64,000 nt of DNA from Streptomyces xylophagus (GCF_000716435.1 NZ_JNWO01000012.1:203330-267329); one strand, 5' to 3'; positions 50,172 through 58,861 are shown, numbered from the stretch's first letter. Notes: generated by a model from the sequence alone, not told the origin. Program-made: numbers and translations.

Positions 50172-50684
50172 ATGTCGCAGCGAATACAGGTCCAAATTGA
50201 ATCACGAACTCGGTACCACATCATGTGGCTGGCAGGCGTGCGGCACGTAGCCCTCGACCAACACTGCCTGCGCAGCTTCGGCCAGCCCGACCGTCCCCGG
50301 CTCGACGTCCGCCGCCGGCATCAGGCGATTGAACTCCCCGAGCACAACCCGCCCCTGGCCTGGTACCTGTGCGCGCTGCCCAACCCGTGGAAGTGGAGCG
50401 ACAACGCGCACCTTGCTTTCGAGCGCGCACCCGGAGAGCAGTGGGAGGGGCCCGCCCTGGTGCCGGGCCTGTATGTGCACCTGGAGAACGCTCGCCCCAT
50501 CACCGGATGGGGCGAGCACAACATCCCCGAGAGCGAGCCGCGCCGGAAGTCTGTCCGTTTCCGAACCTGCCGCAACTACCAGTTCGCCTGGTGGCTGCGC
50601 ACCGAGCGCAACGCGCCCGACGCACCACCCGAGTGCGTGCCGCCCAAGCGGCCCGGTGAGGGCGAGCAGATGTCACTGATGTGA
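50172..50684 (+). CDS. Hypothetical phage protein (170 aa)
   Basis: The ATG at 50172 follows GGGGA; an ATG at 50148 is less supported. The protein is basic and aromatic with IMWLAGVRHVALDQHCLRSFGQ, PPLAWYLCALPNPWKWSDN and RFRTCRNYQFAWWLRTERNAP. Several Trp and a few Cys residues are spaced without a clear zinc motif. No family is recognised. It follows the methyltransferase by 20 bases, so it is probably co-transcribed and may help that system. Confidence 0.6.
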   Translation: MSQRIQVQIESRTRYHIMWLAGVRHVALDQHCLRSFGQPDRPRLDVRRRHQAIELPEHNPPLAWYLCALPNPWKWSDNAHLAFERAPGEQWEGPALVPGLYVHLENARPITGWGEHNIPESEPRRKSVRFRTCRNYQFAWWLRTERNAPDAPPECVPPKRPGEGEQMSLM

Positions 50685-50909
50685 TGCTGGTGGGGCCGGG
50701 CGAACGTCGTCTGGCCCCACCGCCGTCTCCTGGACGCGCCTGGCCTCACCTGCCGCCCTGGCCGTCTCCTCGCCGCGCACAGTACGAACCAGCGCCCGCC
50801 ATGAATCGACGAGAGGCGGTAGCTGGTCGAGGAGCCCTTTGGTCACGAAGATGACGACGGAGAGCACTCCGGCCCAGGCCAAGATCCACAGGATGACGGT
50901 CGAGTCCAC
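50673..50909 (-). CDS. Small single-pass membrane protein (78 aa)
   Basis: This protein starts at a GTG after an AAAGGGAA site on the minus strand. It has one hydrophobic segment (residues about 3-27, VILWILAWAGVLSVVIFVTKG) and a charged C-terminal tail. The LLDQLPPLVDSW segment after the membrane helix resembles LKQLPELINAW in the antisense small gene at 58235-58393. It lies antisense to the phage structural and early genes, so it may be expressed in the lysogen. The function is unknown. Confidence 0.55.
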   Translation of the reverse strand: MDSTVILWILAWAGVLSVVIFVTKGLLDQLPPLVDSWRALVRTVRGEETARAAGEARRVQETAVGPDDVRPAPPASHQ

Positions 50910-51316
50910 CGTTCGGCTTCCCTTTCAAAGGGCCGAACTGTGCGCAGGCACACTCAGTCCGGCCATGGTCAATGGCTGAACTGAGTCTCGTGCCGGCGAT
51001 TGAAACTCAGGTCTTGCAGTACCGCCAGGGTTTCGAGGATGCGTGTGGAGAAGCGAGCCGGCCAAGGCATGCTGTTATCGATGGACCGAGCAGGTCACCG
51101 GATCCGCTCGTTAGATCGCCAGCATGGGCACAGAGACTCCCCGTAGACACGGTTCCGTCAGGCCCTCACTTCCAGGCGATACCGTAGCTGATGGGCGCGC
51201 GCCGGGGGCGGGAATCGTAGACTTTCGCTGCTCCGCAACGAGAAAGTCGGGGGCCTGACGGACAGTTGGAGTCGGCGGGTCGGCGGAGCTGTGTCACTGA
51301 GCCGTGTGTGCGTGGC
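50910..51316. other. 407-base intergenic region before the GntR gene
   Basis: No convincing gene was found. Short open frames on both strands lack ribosome-binding sites. GACTTTC (51220-51226) and GAAAGTC (51242-51248) form a 7-bp inverted repeat downstream of the gntR stop, a weak terminator candidate for that minus-strand gene. Confidence 0.4.
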
Positions 51317-52045
51317 TCAGTCCAACCGATACGTATGTTCAAGCTCCTGCTTGGCGGCAGGAAAGAGCAGATCAGAGGCCATCAATACTTGCCCCGATGC
51401 ATCCCGGGCAATGATCAGAACGTTGAGGGCGGGCGTGTTGATAGACAGGCCCAGAAGCTCGGCCTCGCTGGCATCGGGCAACCGAGTCGAGATCCGCTCA
51501 GTCACATGGTCGAGGTGCACCTTCAGCCGGGCCCCAAGGTACTCACGAAGCCCCCTATGCATTGGCTCGACGTTCACCAACTCCGTTCCGTCGGCGAGTC
51601 TGGTCAGGAAGTACGACGAGACCAGCTCAGCGGCTTCCCCACCCTCCTCAACCAGGAAACGCCGCAGCAACACGTCAGTCTGCTCCGGCAGTTCCAGTGC
51701 CAAGGCGATGCGCGCTGGAGCCGGTACCCGGTCAACGACAACCAGACGCCCTGCGGCCTGTGACTCGTTGCGCGCCAGGGTTACGAGTCCCCGACGGCCA
51801 TGTCCCTCGACGACGGTCGGCCGCCCTCGCACGATGGTTCCGTATCCCTGACGGGACTCCAGCCAGCCATCGCGTTTGAGTAGTTCAAGTGCTCGCACGA
51901 CCGTTGGGCGGGACATGCCGAATTCATGGACCAACTGATTCTCGCTAGGCACCCTCGTGCCGGGCGGATACGTGCCAGCCTCGATGCGGCGTTGGACCGT
52001 CTGCGCGAGGCGTACGTACTTGGGCGCATCCACTTCGTACGCCAT
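51317..52045 (-). CDS. GntR family regulator (HutC/KorSA-like, UTRA domain)
   Basis: This 242-residue protein starts at the ATG at 52045, 5 bases after an AGGTGG site. The N-terminal winged helix (DAPKYVRLAQTVQRRIEAGTYPPGTRVPSENQLVHEFGMSRPTVVRALELL) has the GntR signature. A UTRA ligand-binding domain fills the rest. Similar proteins (KorSA, TraR) control transfer or maturation functions in Streptomyces mobile elements. It lies antisense between the early and packaging modules. A promoter and a CTGGT inverted repeat upstream suggest autoregulation. Confidence 0.88.
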   Translation of the reverse strand: MAYEVDAPKYVRLAQTVQRRIEAGTYPPGTRVPSENQLVHEFGMSRPTVVRALELLKRDGWLESRQGYGTIVRGRPTVVEGHGRRGLVTLARNESQAAGRLVVVDRVPAPARIALALELPEQTDVLLRRFLVEEGGEAAELVSSYFLTRLADGTELVNVEPMHRGLREYLGARLKVHLDHVTERISTRLPDASEAELLGLSINTPALNVLIIARDASGQVLMASDLLFPAAKQELEHTYRLD

Positions 52046-52076
52046 GAGCGCCACCTATCAGAATTGGGCAAGTCGA

Positions 52077-52088
52077 CTGGTCAACCAG
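52077..52088 (-). promoter_or_regulatory. Operator-like inverted repeat in the gntR promoter
   Basis: CTGGT-CA-ACCAG is an inverted repeat 32 bases upstream of the gntR start. On the minus strand it contains TTGACC, a good -35, and a weak -10 (TCTGAT) follows at the right distance. It is a likely site for autoregulation. Confidence 0.4.
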
Positions 52089-52207
52089 ACTACCCATCGT
52101 GCAAGGTGAACCTAACCGCTGGACGCCGTGGCACCAGGGCAGCTGAAACGAAGTGGGATCATGGACTCGGGCGCGGGGGCGCACCCGAGCTGTGAAGGAC
52201 CCCCGCC

Positions 52208-52744
52208 GTGGGACGCCCCGACAGAGCCGCGCGTGCGGCCATCGCGCGCCGCCGCTCGGACGCCATCGATCTACGCCTCGCCGGCGTGGACTGGTTGACG
52301 ATTGCCCGCAAGCTCGCCGCCGACCCGACCATCAACTCTGACGGGATCGCCTACCCGCAGGGCTACGGAGTCGAGCGGTACCGCAAGAACCAGGACCCGC
52401 CCACCAACGAGGCCCTGATTCACGCCGCTTGCCGGGACGTCCGCACCGCGCTCGCCGACCGCCGCGCCGAACTCAACGACGACGTAGATGAGTTGCGCGC
52501 GCTGGAAGCCGACCGACTCGACCGGCTGTTCTTCGTCGCCTACAAGAAGGCCGTACGGGACCAGGACCTCGCCGCCATCGACCGCACCCTGCGGATCATG
52601 GAGCGCCGCGCACGGCTGCTCGGCCTCGACATGCCCGTTCGTACGGAACTGTCCGGCCCGGACGGCGGACCGGTCCAGGTCGAGAACGTGACCGTCGATG
52701 AACTCGACGCCCTGATCGCGCTCACCGATCCGGACGGCGAATGA
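52208..52744 (+). CDS. Terminase small subunit-like protein
   Basis: This 178-residue protein starts at a GTG. Its N-terminus has a helix-turn-helix-like segment (RRRSDAIDLRLAGVDWLTIARKLAADP) and its middle a helical region (RTALADRRAELNDDVDELRALEADRLDRL). Its stop overlaps the start of the large terminase gene in an ATGA junction. Position and features indicate the DNA-recognition small subunit of the packaging motor. Confidence 0.78.
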   Translation: MGRPDRAARAAIARRRSDAIDLRLAGVDWLTIARKLAADPTINSDGIAYPQGYGVERYRKNQDPPTNEALIHAACRDVRTALADRRAELNDDVDELRALEADRLDRLFFVAYKKAVRDQDLAAIDRTLRIMERRARLLGLDMPVRTELSGPDGGPVQVENVTVDELDALIALTDPDGE

Positions 52745-54279
52745 ACCCGCGCGACCACGAAAGGGTCATCGCCCACTACAAGACCCTTCCGCCAGCGAAG
52801 CGCCGCACCATCGCACGGGCCGCATCTCCCGCGCTGCGCGCTGAGTTGATGCGAGTCGAACGCCAACTCGCCATGGACCGCTCGCCAGGCGCGCTCGCCG
52901 CCGTCCTCACCGGCGGGCGCGAGATGCAGGCCCCGCACCTGGATCTCATCGACCGCGCGTTCATCGACATGGCCGCAGGCCGATGCGACCGCGTGATGTT
53001 GACCATGCCCCCGCGGCACGGCAAGAGCCGACGTGCCTCCCGATGGGCGCCCCTCTGGTACCTGCGGCGCAACCCCGGCCACCGCATGATGATCGCCAGC
53101 TACTCCGCCGACCTGGCCGACGACCACGGCCGGTGGATCAGGGACGCCATCAACACCTGGGGCGACGACCTCGGCATCCAGCTCAAGGCGGGCAGCCAGG
53201 CCGCCAACCGCTTCGACATCGTCGGCGGCGAAGGCGGCCTCCTCGCGGCCGGTATCGGCGGCGGCCTCACCGGACGCGGCGCACACATAGCCATCGTCGA
53301 CGACCCGGTCAAGGACATGGCCGACGCCGACAGCCCCACGATGCGCAAGCGCGCCTGGGACTGGTGGACTTCGGTACTGCAGACCCGACTCGAACCGGTC
53401 GGCGCCATCTGCCTCATCCAGACCCGGTGGCACGAAGACGACCTCGCCGGACGCATCCTCGCCACCGAGCGCGACGCCTGGCGGGTCATCGACCTGCCCG
53501 CCATCGCCGATGGCCTTGACGACCCGCTCGGCCGCGCTCCTGGCGAGGCGCTGTGGCCCGAACGCTTCAACGTCACCCACCACGCCAAGACCCGCAAGCG
53601 AGTCGGCGAACGCGTCTGGGCCGCCCTCTACTTGCAGAAGCCCCGTCCGCCGGAGGGAGGCGTCTGGAGGCGGGAGTGGATCGATACCGCCCGTATCAAC
53701 GCCGTCCAGTTCTCCGGCCTCGACATGGCGCGCATCGTCGTCGCTGTCGACCCCGCCGGCGGAGAGTCCACGGTCGGCGACGAGACGGGTGTCATCGGCG
53801 TCGGCCGCGACTTCGACCGGCAGTTGTACGTCCTGGCCGACCGATCCGGATCGATGGGCGCGAACGACTGGGGCCTGGCGGCATGCCGTCTCGCCCTCGA
53901 ACTCAAGGCCGACGCGATCGTGGTCGAGAAGAACTACGGCGGCGACATGGCGCGGCAGATCGTCACTCAGGCGTGGGAGCAGCTGCGCCGCGAGGGCGTC
54001 ACCAAGGGCCTCCTGATGCCCATGATCCTGGAGGTCACCGCCAAGGTCGGCAAACGACTGCGGGCCGCCCCCGTGGCCCAGCTGTACGAACAGCAGCTGG
54101 TACATCACGTCGGTGAATACCCCGAGCTGGAAGGTCAGATGGTCACCTGGGTCGAGGGAATGGACAGCCCCGACCGCATGGACGCCGCAGTTCACGGACT
54201 GACCGAACTGGCCGACCCCGACCAGCTCGACACCCTGCCCACCGACACCGATGACGACCGCTTCGACGGCCGCCGCTGA
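52741..54279 (+). CDS. Terminase large subunit
   Basis: This 512-residue ATPase-nuclease packages phage DNA. The Walker A-like loop is MPPRHGKSRRAS, followed by a Walker B segment HIAIVDDPVKDM. The C-terminal RNase H-like nuclease has VVAVDPAGGESTVGDETGVIGVGRD and VVEKNYGGDMARQIV. The start overlaps the small-subunit stop. It opens the head module. Confidence 0.93.
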   Translation: MNPRDHERVIAHYKTLPPAKRRTIARAASPALRAELMRVERQLAMDRSPGALAAVLTGGREMQAPHLDLIDRAFIDMAAGRCDRVMLTMPPRHGKSRRASRWAPLWYLRRNPGHRMMIASYSADLADDHGRWIRDAINTWGDDLGIQLKAGSQAANRFDIVGGEGGLLAAGIGGGLTGRGAHIAIVDDPVKDMADADSPTMRKRAWDWWTSVLQTRLEPVGAICLIQTRWHEDDLAGRILATERDAWRVIDLPAIADGLDDPLGRAPGEALWPERFNVTHHAKTRKRVGERVWAALYLQKPRPPEGGVWRREWIDTARINAVQFSGLDMARIVVAVDPAGGESTVGDETGVIGVGRDFDRQLYVLADRSGSMGANDWGLAACRLALELKADAIVVEKNYGGDMARQIVTQAWEQLRREGVTKGLLMPMILEVTAKVGKRLRAAPVAQLYEQQLVHHVGEYPELEGQMVTWVEGMDSPDRMDAAVHGLTELADPDQLDTLPTDTDDDRFDGRR

Positions 54280-54450
54280 GCTCTCGCCCAGCAGGAAACG
54301 GCCCCAAGAGGAAACTGCCCAAACGCAGTCGCAGGTGCCCCTGGAAGTCCATCCGGATTCTCTATGTCTGGATGATCATCTGGTTCATCCGCAACTACTC
54401 AGGGCAGGGCGACCTTAGAGTAGGCGTCGGTTGACGTCAGAGGAGGGGCC
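54280..54450. other. Gap after the terminase gene
   Basis: No gene with a standard start is seen in these 171 bases. One plus-strand frame encodes a plausible hydrophobic helix (YVWMIIWFIRNY) after a basic segment, but it has no ATG, GTG or TTG in a suitable place. A gene that lost its start is possible. Confidence 0.3.
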
Positions 54451-54912
54451 GTGAGCTGGTGGCAGTTCTCCTTGCTCGGTGCCGCTGGGGGAGTGCTCGT
54501 CGAAGTCCTTGCCCTCTTCCGCCGCGTTTCCGACTGGCAGACCGCGCGCCGCACGCCGACTGGCTTGATCAAACAGCAACCACCCCGCTTGCGCCGGTAC
54601 ATCGACGTCCCTGCCCACGCCTGGATCCTCGCCTTCCGCGCACTTCTGGGAGCTGGAACAGCGGCGCTGTTTGGAGCTACCGGGCAGATCAGCGGCGCGT
54701 ACGTGGCCGTTGCTCTCGGTGTGGCCAGTCCCTCCGTGCTGGCCCAACTGGGAAGCATCCCCCAGGTCGCGACCGCGGTCCGAGGGGCCCCAGCCGCAGT
54801 GAGCGCGGTACCCGTACCCGGTAACGAGACGGCGCTGCACCCCGCGGCTACGTATCCGCACGAAAAGGACGCTCCGCACCAGGCGCGTCCGGAGGCCGTC
54901 AATGAAGGCTAA
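54451..54912 (+). CDS. Small membrane-associated protein between terminase and the chimera gene
   Basis: This 153-residue protein starts at a GTG with AGGAGGGG 5 bases upstream. Hydrophobic segments lie at about residues 7-22 and 55-95 (AWILAFRALLGAGTAALFGATG; GAYVAVALGVASPSVLAQLG). The C-terminus is Pro/Ala-rich and hydrophilic. It overlaps the next gene by 11 bases. No family is recognised. It may anchor or assist the downstream TPR-CSD-ACT protein, or act in prophage defence. Confidence 0.55.
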   Translation: MSWWQFSLLGAAGGVLVEVLALFRRVSDWQTARRTPTGLIKQQPPRLRRYIDVPAHAWILAFRALLGAGTAALFGATGQISGAYVAVALGVASPSVLAQLGSIPQVATAVRGAPAAVSAVPVPGNETALHPAATYPHEKDAPHQARPEAVNEG

Positions 54913-56266
54913 ATTCCCCCGCCCAAGCCGTGACGACGCCACCGTATCTACTGCCACCGACGAGGATGCCACCGTCACGAAGACCGCCGCGTCCGACGCG
55001 AGGTTCGTCAGCCTCGACGGATACAGCCTTCCGAGGCGGGTACTCGCCGGCCTGCTCGGGGTTGATCTCACCAGCGAATCTCCGAACCCTTCCACGCTGC
55101 CCCCGGTGCACGAGAGGCTTCCTCCAGGCGATTCCGAAGCTGAGACGGCTCCAGCGTCCCGTGTGCCGCACATTCGGGCCGTGACCGGACGGCACACTTC
55201 GTCAGTGCGACCTGACATGGCCAGGAGCGATCTGGCCCTGATGCTCAACACTCTGTCGCACCGGCTCGCAGAGGCCGGCCGCCCTGAGGATGCCTTGTCT
55301 CAGGTCGAGGAAGCCACGCAGATCCACCGCGAATTGGCGCAGATACGGCCGGAGTTGTTCCTGCCGAACCTCGCCATGACGTTGAACAACCTCGCCGACC
55401 GCTTGGCGGACTTGGGACGGCACGAAGCGGGCCGCGCCGCTCTGGAAGAGGCGACCCAGGTCTATGAACATCTGGCCCGAGACCGCCCAGGGATGTTCCT
55501 GGCTGATCTCGCTATGACGCTGAACAGCCTCTCTGATCGACTGGCCGCGCTCGGACGGCACGAGGAGGCGCTCGCCGTTGTTTCACGAGCCGCAGAGTTC
55601 CAGCGCGCGCTGACAGGAAGGGGCGCCAGGCAGAGGCTCGCGGCCACCGCGGCCTCCGTGGAGGCGGCCGACACGGACTATGTGGCTGGCACCTTGCAAT
55701 GGTTCAACTCCGAGAAGGGGTACGGTTTCCTCGCCGTGGACAACGGGCCGGACCGCTTCGTTCACTACAGCGCCATTGACACGGATGACTATCGCTCCCT
55801 CGAAACGGGCCAGCGCGTCGCGGTGCGGGTTGCTGCCGTTTCGGCGGAGGCATCGGGCAGTGCCTCAGTTCTCCGACAGGAATCGGCTTCGGTGAGTATC
55901 GACGACGACTTCAGGGAAAGCGTTGAGTCGCTGCGGACACTCCAATCTGCGGTCGGCTCAAGACTCTCCGGGAGGTTTGGCTACGCGGCCAGGCGGTGGA
56001 GCGGCAGCGCAGCTCAGGCCAACAGGCCTGCCGAACACGGCTCCGCAACGAGGCACGTGCTTGTCGCGGTTGTCATCGATGGCCAGCCCGGCGAACTGGC
56101 TCGACTCTTCGCCGATGCTGGCCGCGCGGGCGTGAACATCGAGGACATCAGAATCGAGACCCCGTCGGGTCAACAGGAAGGCCTTGCCCAGCTCTTGGTT
56201 GAGACCTCGGCTGCGGCTGGCCTGGCGGCGGCCTTGGCGGAGCGAGGCTGGTCCATCAGCACATAA
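54902..56266 (+). CDS. TPR - cold-shock - ACT domain chimera (454 aa)
   Basis: This protein combines three recognisable parts. Residues about 105-240 are three 46-residue helical repeats of tetratricopeptide type (LAMTLNNLADRLADLGRHEAG and its two relatives). Residues 262-312 are a cold-shock domain with WFNSEKGYGFL and FVHYSAID, the RNP1 and RNP2 RNA-binding motifs. Residues 385-452 are an ACT domain (IDGQPGELARLFADAGRAGVNIEDIRIE, then WSIS) almost like the C-terminus of actinobacterial prephenate dehydrogenase. It lies between terminase and portal genes and overlaps the upstream membrane gene. The combination is not one I recognise. A regulatory or defence role is possible. Confidence 0.75.
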   Translation: MKAKFPRPSRDDATVSTATDEDATVTKTAASDARFVSLDGYSLPRRVLAGLLGVDLTSESPNPSTLPPVHERLPPGDSEAETAPASRVPHIRAVTGRHTSSVRPDMARSDLALMLNTLSHRLAEAGRPEDALSQVEEATQIHRELAQIRPELFLPNLAMTLNNLADRLADLGRHEAGRAALEEATQVYEHLARDRPGMFLADLAMTLNSLSDRLAALGRHEEALAVVSRAAEFQRALTGRGARQRLAATAASVEAADTDYVAGTLQWFNSEKGYGFLAVDNGPDRFVHYSAIDTDDYRSLETGQRVAVRVAAVSAEASGSASVLRQESASVSIDDDFRESVESLRTLQSAVGSRLSGRFGYAARRWSGSAAQANRPAEHGSATRHVLVAVVIDGQPGELARLFADAGRAGVNIEDIRIETPSGQQEGLAQLLVETSAAAGLAAALAERGWSIST

Positions 56267-56386
56267 CCCGCTCGCTATGAGAAGACTCGACTGGGCAGAG
56301 CTCGAACTCAAGGCACAGTCGGCTCAGGGTGCCGGGACGCCGTAACCTGATCTTGCGGCGCGGGGCCGACTGCCTGGAGGGGCACT

Positions 56387-58216
56387 GTGGGCCTGCGCGA
56401 GTTGATCACCGACGTATGGAGTTGGCTGGACTACAAGCCAGCCATGGCCGACCCGCGCCGACCGGGCCGTAGCACCTGGGCGGAACTGACCCGCTCCTGG
56501 GTGCCGGACGAAGACCTGCGACGTCTGGCTGCCTACCGGCTCCTGGCTGCGTACGACTCCAACCAGGCCGGCCAGTTCGCCGCCGTGACTGGCGACGACG
56601 AGGCGGGCATTGAGCGGAGGGAACTCGGCGACGCCTCCAAGCTGGTCGACACCGCGCTCGGCTACCTCCTCGGCTCCCAGCAGGTCATCAGTGTCGCCGG
56701 CGCGGAGGACACCGACGACGAGCCGACTGCCGAGGCAGCTGCGGCGCTGGCCGTACAGGACAAACTGAGGTCCTGGGCGGAGAAGGAACTGCTGCCGCTG
56801 CGCGTTCAGCAGGCCGAGCGAACCGCGATCCTGCTGGGTGATGCCGTCTACACCCTGGCCTGGGATCCCGCGAAGGGACGGGTCCTGCTGCGCACTTGGG
56901 ACCCGGGCCTGTACTTCCCGGAGTGGCCGGAGGACGGCGAGCAGGACGGTGCCGACTTCCCCCTGCGCGTTCACCTCGGGTGGGAGCTGCCCGAGGACAA
57001 ACGGCGCGGGCTCAAGGCCAGGCTTCGGCGGGTCACCTACGAACTCGGCCCGATCGGTCCGGCCAGTCGGCGCGGCGCTGCGAAGGACGGCAGCCCGGCG
57101 CGCGAGTACCTGTACACCGACGGCGGCGATCCGATTCTGGTGAGCGGCGACGCGCGGAACGCCGACACGGGCGTGATCACCCGCACGTACCCGTGGGCAC
57201 CCAACCGGTCCTCCCCGTGGACGTGCTTCCTCACCGACGCGGAATGGGATCTGGACGACCTCACGTACGCCGACCTGCTGTACGACCTGCCGATGCACAA
57301 GGCTCGGTACCGGGTCCGCTCGGACGGAGAAGTCCTCGACAGACTCGACCTGCGAGTGGACTTCATACCCGTCGTCCACATCACGAACAGCATCCCGTCC
57401 AGCGGAGACCACTGGGGGAAGCCGACCGTGGCCACCGTCCTCCAGGCCCTGGACGAACTGTCCGCGACTGACACCGACGGCTCAGGCGCATCGGCCACCA
57501 CCGGCTCGCCGATCATCGGCCTGGCCGGAGCCCGGTTGCCCATCGACCGAGCCACCGGCCAACCGCTACCGGTGAAAGTCCGGGCGGGGACGGTGTGGCA
57601 GCTCAACGACAACGGACGCATGGACGTCCTCGACACCTCGGCCCAACTCGCCGAACTCCGCGCCCGCGTCGACCACATCCTCGACCGGATTGCAGCGAAC
57701 AGCCGTCTCACCGCCGCCGGCCTCGGCACCCTCGACCCCACTGCCCTGCCGTCCGGGTACGCGCTACAGCTGGCCTTGGGCCCGCTCGACTCGCTCGTCG
57801 CCGCCATGCGGCTGGTCCGCGACCACAAGTACGCCGTGCTGTTGCGCATGGTGCAGCGCCTTCACCAAGCCGGACAGGCCGAAGGCTGGCCCGCAGGGGA
57901 GTCGTTGCCCGCGCGGTTGATGTGGGGCCCGCACACCCCGACCGACCGAGCCGCCGTCCTCGACGAGGTAGTCAAGGGTGTCGGCGCCGGAGTCCTATCT
58001 GTCGAGACGGGCGTACGCATGCTGAACGACGCCGGGTATCCCATCGACGACGCCCAAGAGGAGATCGAGCGAATCCAGGCCCGTGCCTTCGAAGCCGCTG
58101 CTCGTCTCGCGGACGCTACGGGCGACAATGCGGCGGTGCGCGAGTTCCTTGGCCTTCCTGAAGCGGCCTCTGAGTTGGGGTCTGTGCCGAGTGGCGCGGC
58201 ACCTTTGGGAGGGTAG
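56387..58216 (+). CDS. Phage portal protein
   Basis: This 609-residue protein starts at a GTG with GGAGGGG 7 bases upstream. The pattern is that of Streptomyces phage portals: an N-terminal acidic helical region, a WDPGLYFPEWPEDGE segment, a beta-rich middle and a C-terminal clip/stem rich in IVG and LRARVDHILDRIAANSRL helices. It would form the dodecameric ring at the DNA-entry vertex. The position after terminase and before scaffold and capsid fits a portal. Confidence 0.85.
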   Translation: MGLRELITDVWSWLDYKPAMADPRRPGRSTWAELTRSWVPDEDLRRLAAYRLLAAYDSNQAGQFAAVTGDDEAGIERRELGDASKLVDTALGYLLGSQQVISVAGAEDTDDEPTAEAAAALAVQDKLRSWAEKELLPLRVQQAERTAILLGDAVYTLAWDPAKGRVLLRTWDPGLYFPEWPEDGEQDGADFPLRVHLGWELPEDKRRGLKARLRRVTYELGPIGPASRRGAAKDGSPAREYLYTDGGDPILVSGDARNADTGVITRTYPWAPNRSSPWTCFLTDAEWDLDDLTYADLLYDLPMHKARYRVRSDGEVLDRLDLRVDFIPVVHITNSIPSSGDHWGKPTVATVLQALDELSATDTDGSGASATTGSPIIGLAGARLPIDRATGQPLPVKVRAGTVWQLNDNGRMDVLDTSAQLAELRARVDHILDRIAANSRLTAAGLGTLDPTALPSGYALQLALGPLDSLVAAMRLVRDHKYAVLLRMVQRLHQAGQAEGWPAGESLPARLMWGPHTPTDRAAVLDEVVKGVGAGVLSVETGVRMLNDAGYPIDDAQEEIERIQARAFEAAARLADATGDNAAVREFLGLPEAASELGSVPSGAAPLGG

Positions 58217-58234
58217 TTCCACGGCGGCATATGG

Positions 58235-58393
58235 CTAGGGGCGGCGCTGGCTTCGCGATATCGCTTGCCGCATCTCCTGCCACGCGTTGATCAGTTCAGG
58301 TAGCTGCTTCAGGAAGATCACGATGAGTGTGATGCATAGACCAATGAAGCCGAATAGCGCCAGGACAAACAGACTTGCGGTGTTCCAGGTCAT
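58235..58393 (-). CDS. Small single-pass membrane protein (52 aa), relative of the 50673-50909 product
   Basis: The ATG at 58393 follows a GAGAGG site on the minus strand; a longer frame from 58468 has no good start. The protein is one hydrophobic helix (ASLFVLALFGFIGLCITLIVIFL) and a short tail with KQLPELINAW, similar to the LDQLPPLVDSW tail of the other small antisense membrane gene. It lies antisense in the head module, so it may be expressed from the lysogen. The function is unknown. Confidence 0.55.
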   Translation of the reverse strand: MTWNTASLFVLALFGFIGLCITLIVIFLKQLPELINAWQEMRQAISRSQRRP

Positions 58394-58508
58394 GCGCCTT
58401 GCCTCTCGTGCTCGGAGTGCTTCTAGCATCACGGCCTGGAAGTGCCGAGAAACGCGACCTGACGACACTGGGTGGAGACTGGCACGACTTGTCGAAACTC
58501 GAAATCGG

Positions 58509-58563
58509 CTGACGGAACCTGACGGTAGAGCCTAGAATCGTCAACTCTATCCCGAAGAGTTGA
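58509..58563 (+). promoter_or_regulatory. Promoter and inverted repeat before the HTH gene at 58577
   Basis: CTGACG at 58509 and TAGAAT at 58533-58538 form a likely promoter with an 18-base spacer. TCAACTCT (58541-58548) and AGAGTTGA (58556-58563) form a perfect 8-bp inverted repeat across the expected transcription start. This suggests autoregulation. Confidence 0.5.
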
Positions 58564-58576
58564 TCGTGGCCTGGCG

Positions 58577-58861
58577 ATGGGAGTGGACGTGGCGCTGAGG
58601 ATGCCCGGAAAGGAGGTGCTTCCCGACGGACCGCATCGTGACCTGATAGCTGCTCTCCATGATCTGTACAACAAGGCAGGACGGCCGGGTGCTCGAAGGG
58701 TGAGTGACGCAGTACGGCAGGTCGATGAGCTGTCTGATTCGGTTTCACATGAGACGGTCGCCTCGATGCTGAGAGGGGTGGTGCTCCCGAGGTGGAGCAA
58801 ACTTCAGGCCGTTGCCTGGGTCTTGGCCGTATGGTCGATCGACCCGACCCGGAAGAGGTAG
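58577..58861 (+). CDS. Helix-turn-helix protein (94 aa), N-terminal part of a split gene
   Basis: The protein matches the N-terminal HTH of Streptomyces proteins that begin with LPDGPHRDLIAALHDLYNKAGRPG and continue through SHETVASMLRG to VLPRWSKLQAVAWVL. Such proteins usually continue with WSV-x-RP-x-P and more. Here the frame ends at PTRKR, while the next frame supplies MVDRPDPEEVGREIHRLW. A one-base frameshift or a coupled overlapping start at 58831 explains this. A promoter with an inverted repeat precedes it. Confidence 0.6.
   Translation: MGVDVALRMPGKEVLPDGPHRDLIAALHDLYNKAGRPGARRVSDAVRQVDELSDSVSHETVASMLRGVVLPRWSKLQAVAWVLAVWSIDPTRKR

Noticed and set aside
52540..54195. Long minus-strand open frame antisense to the terminase gene (551 aa)
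   Set aside because: The terminase motifs are on the plus strand; this is a shadow frame.
54292..54429. Hydrophobic frame with YVWMIIWFIRNY in the gap after terminase
   Set aside because: No ATG, GTG or TTG start lies before the hydrophobic part in that frame; it could be a decayed gene.
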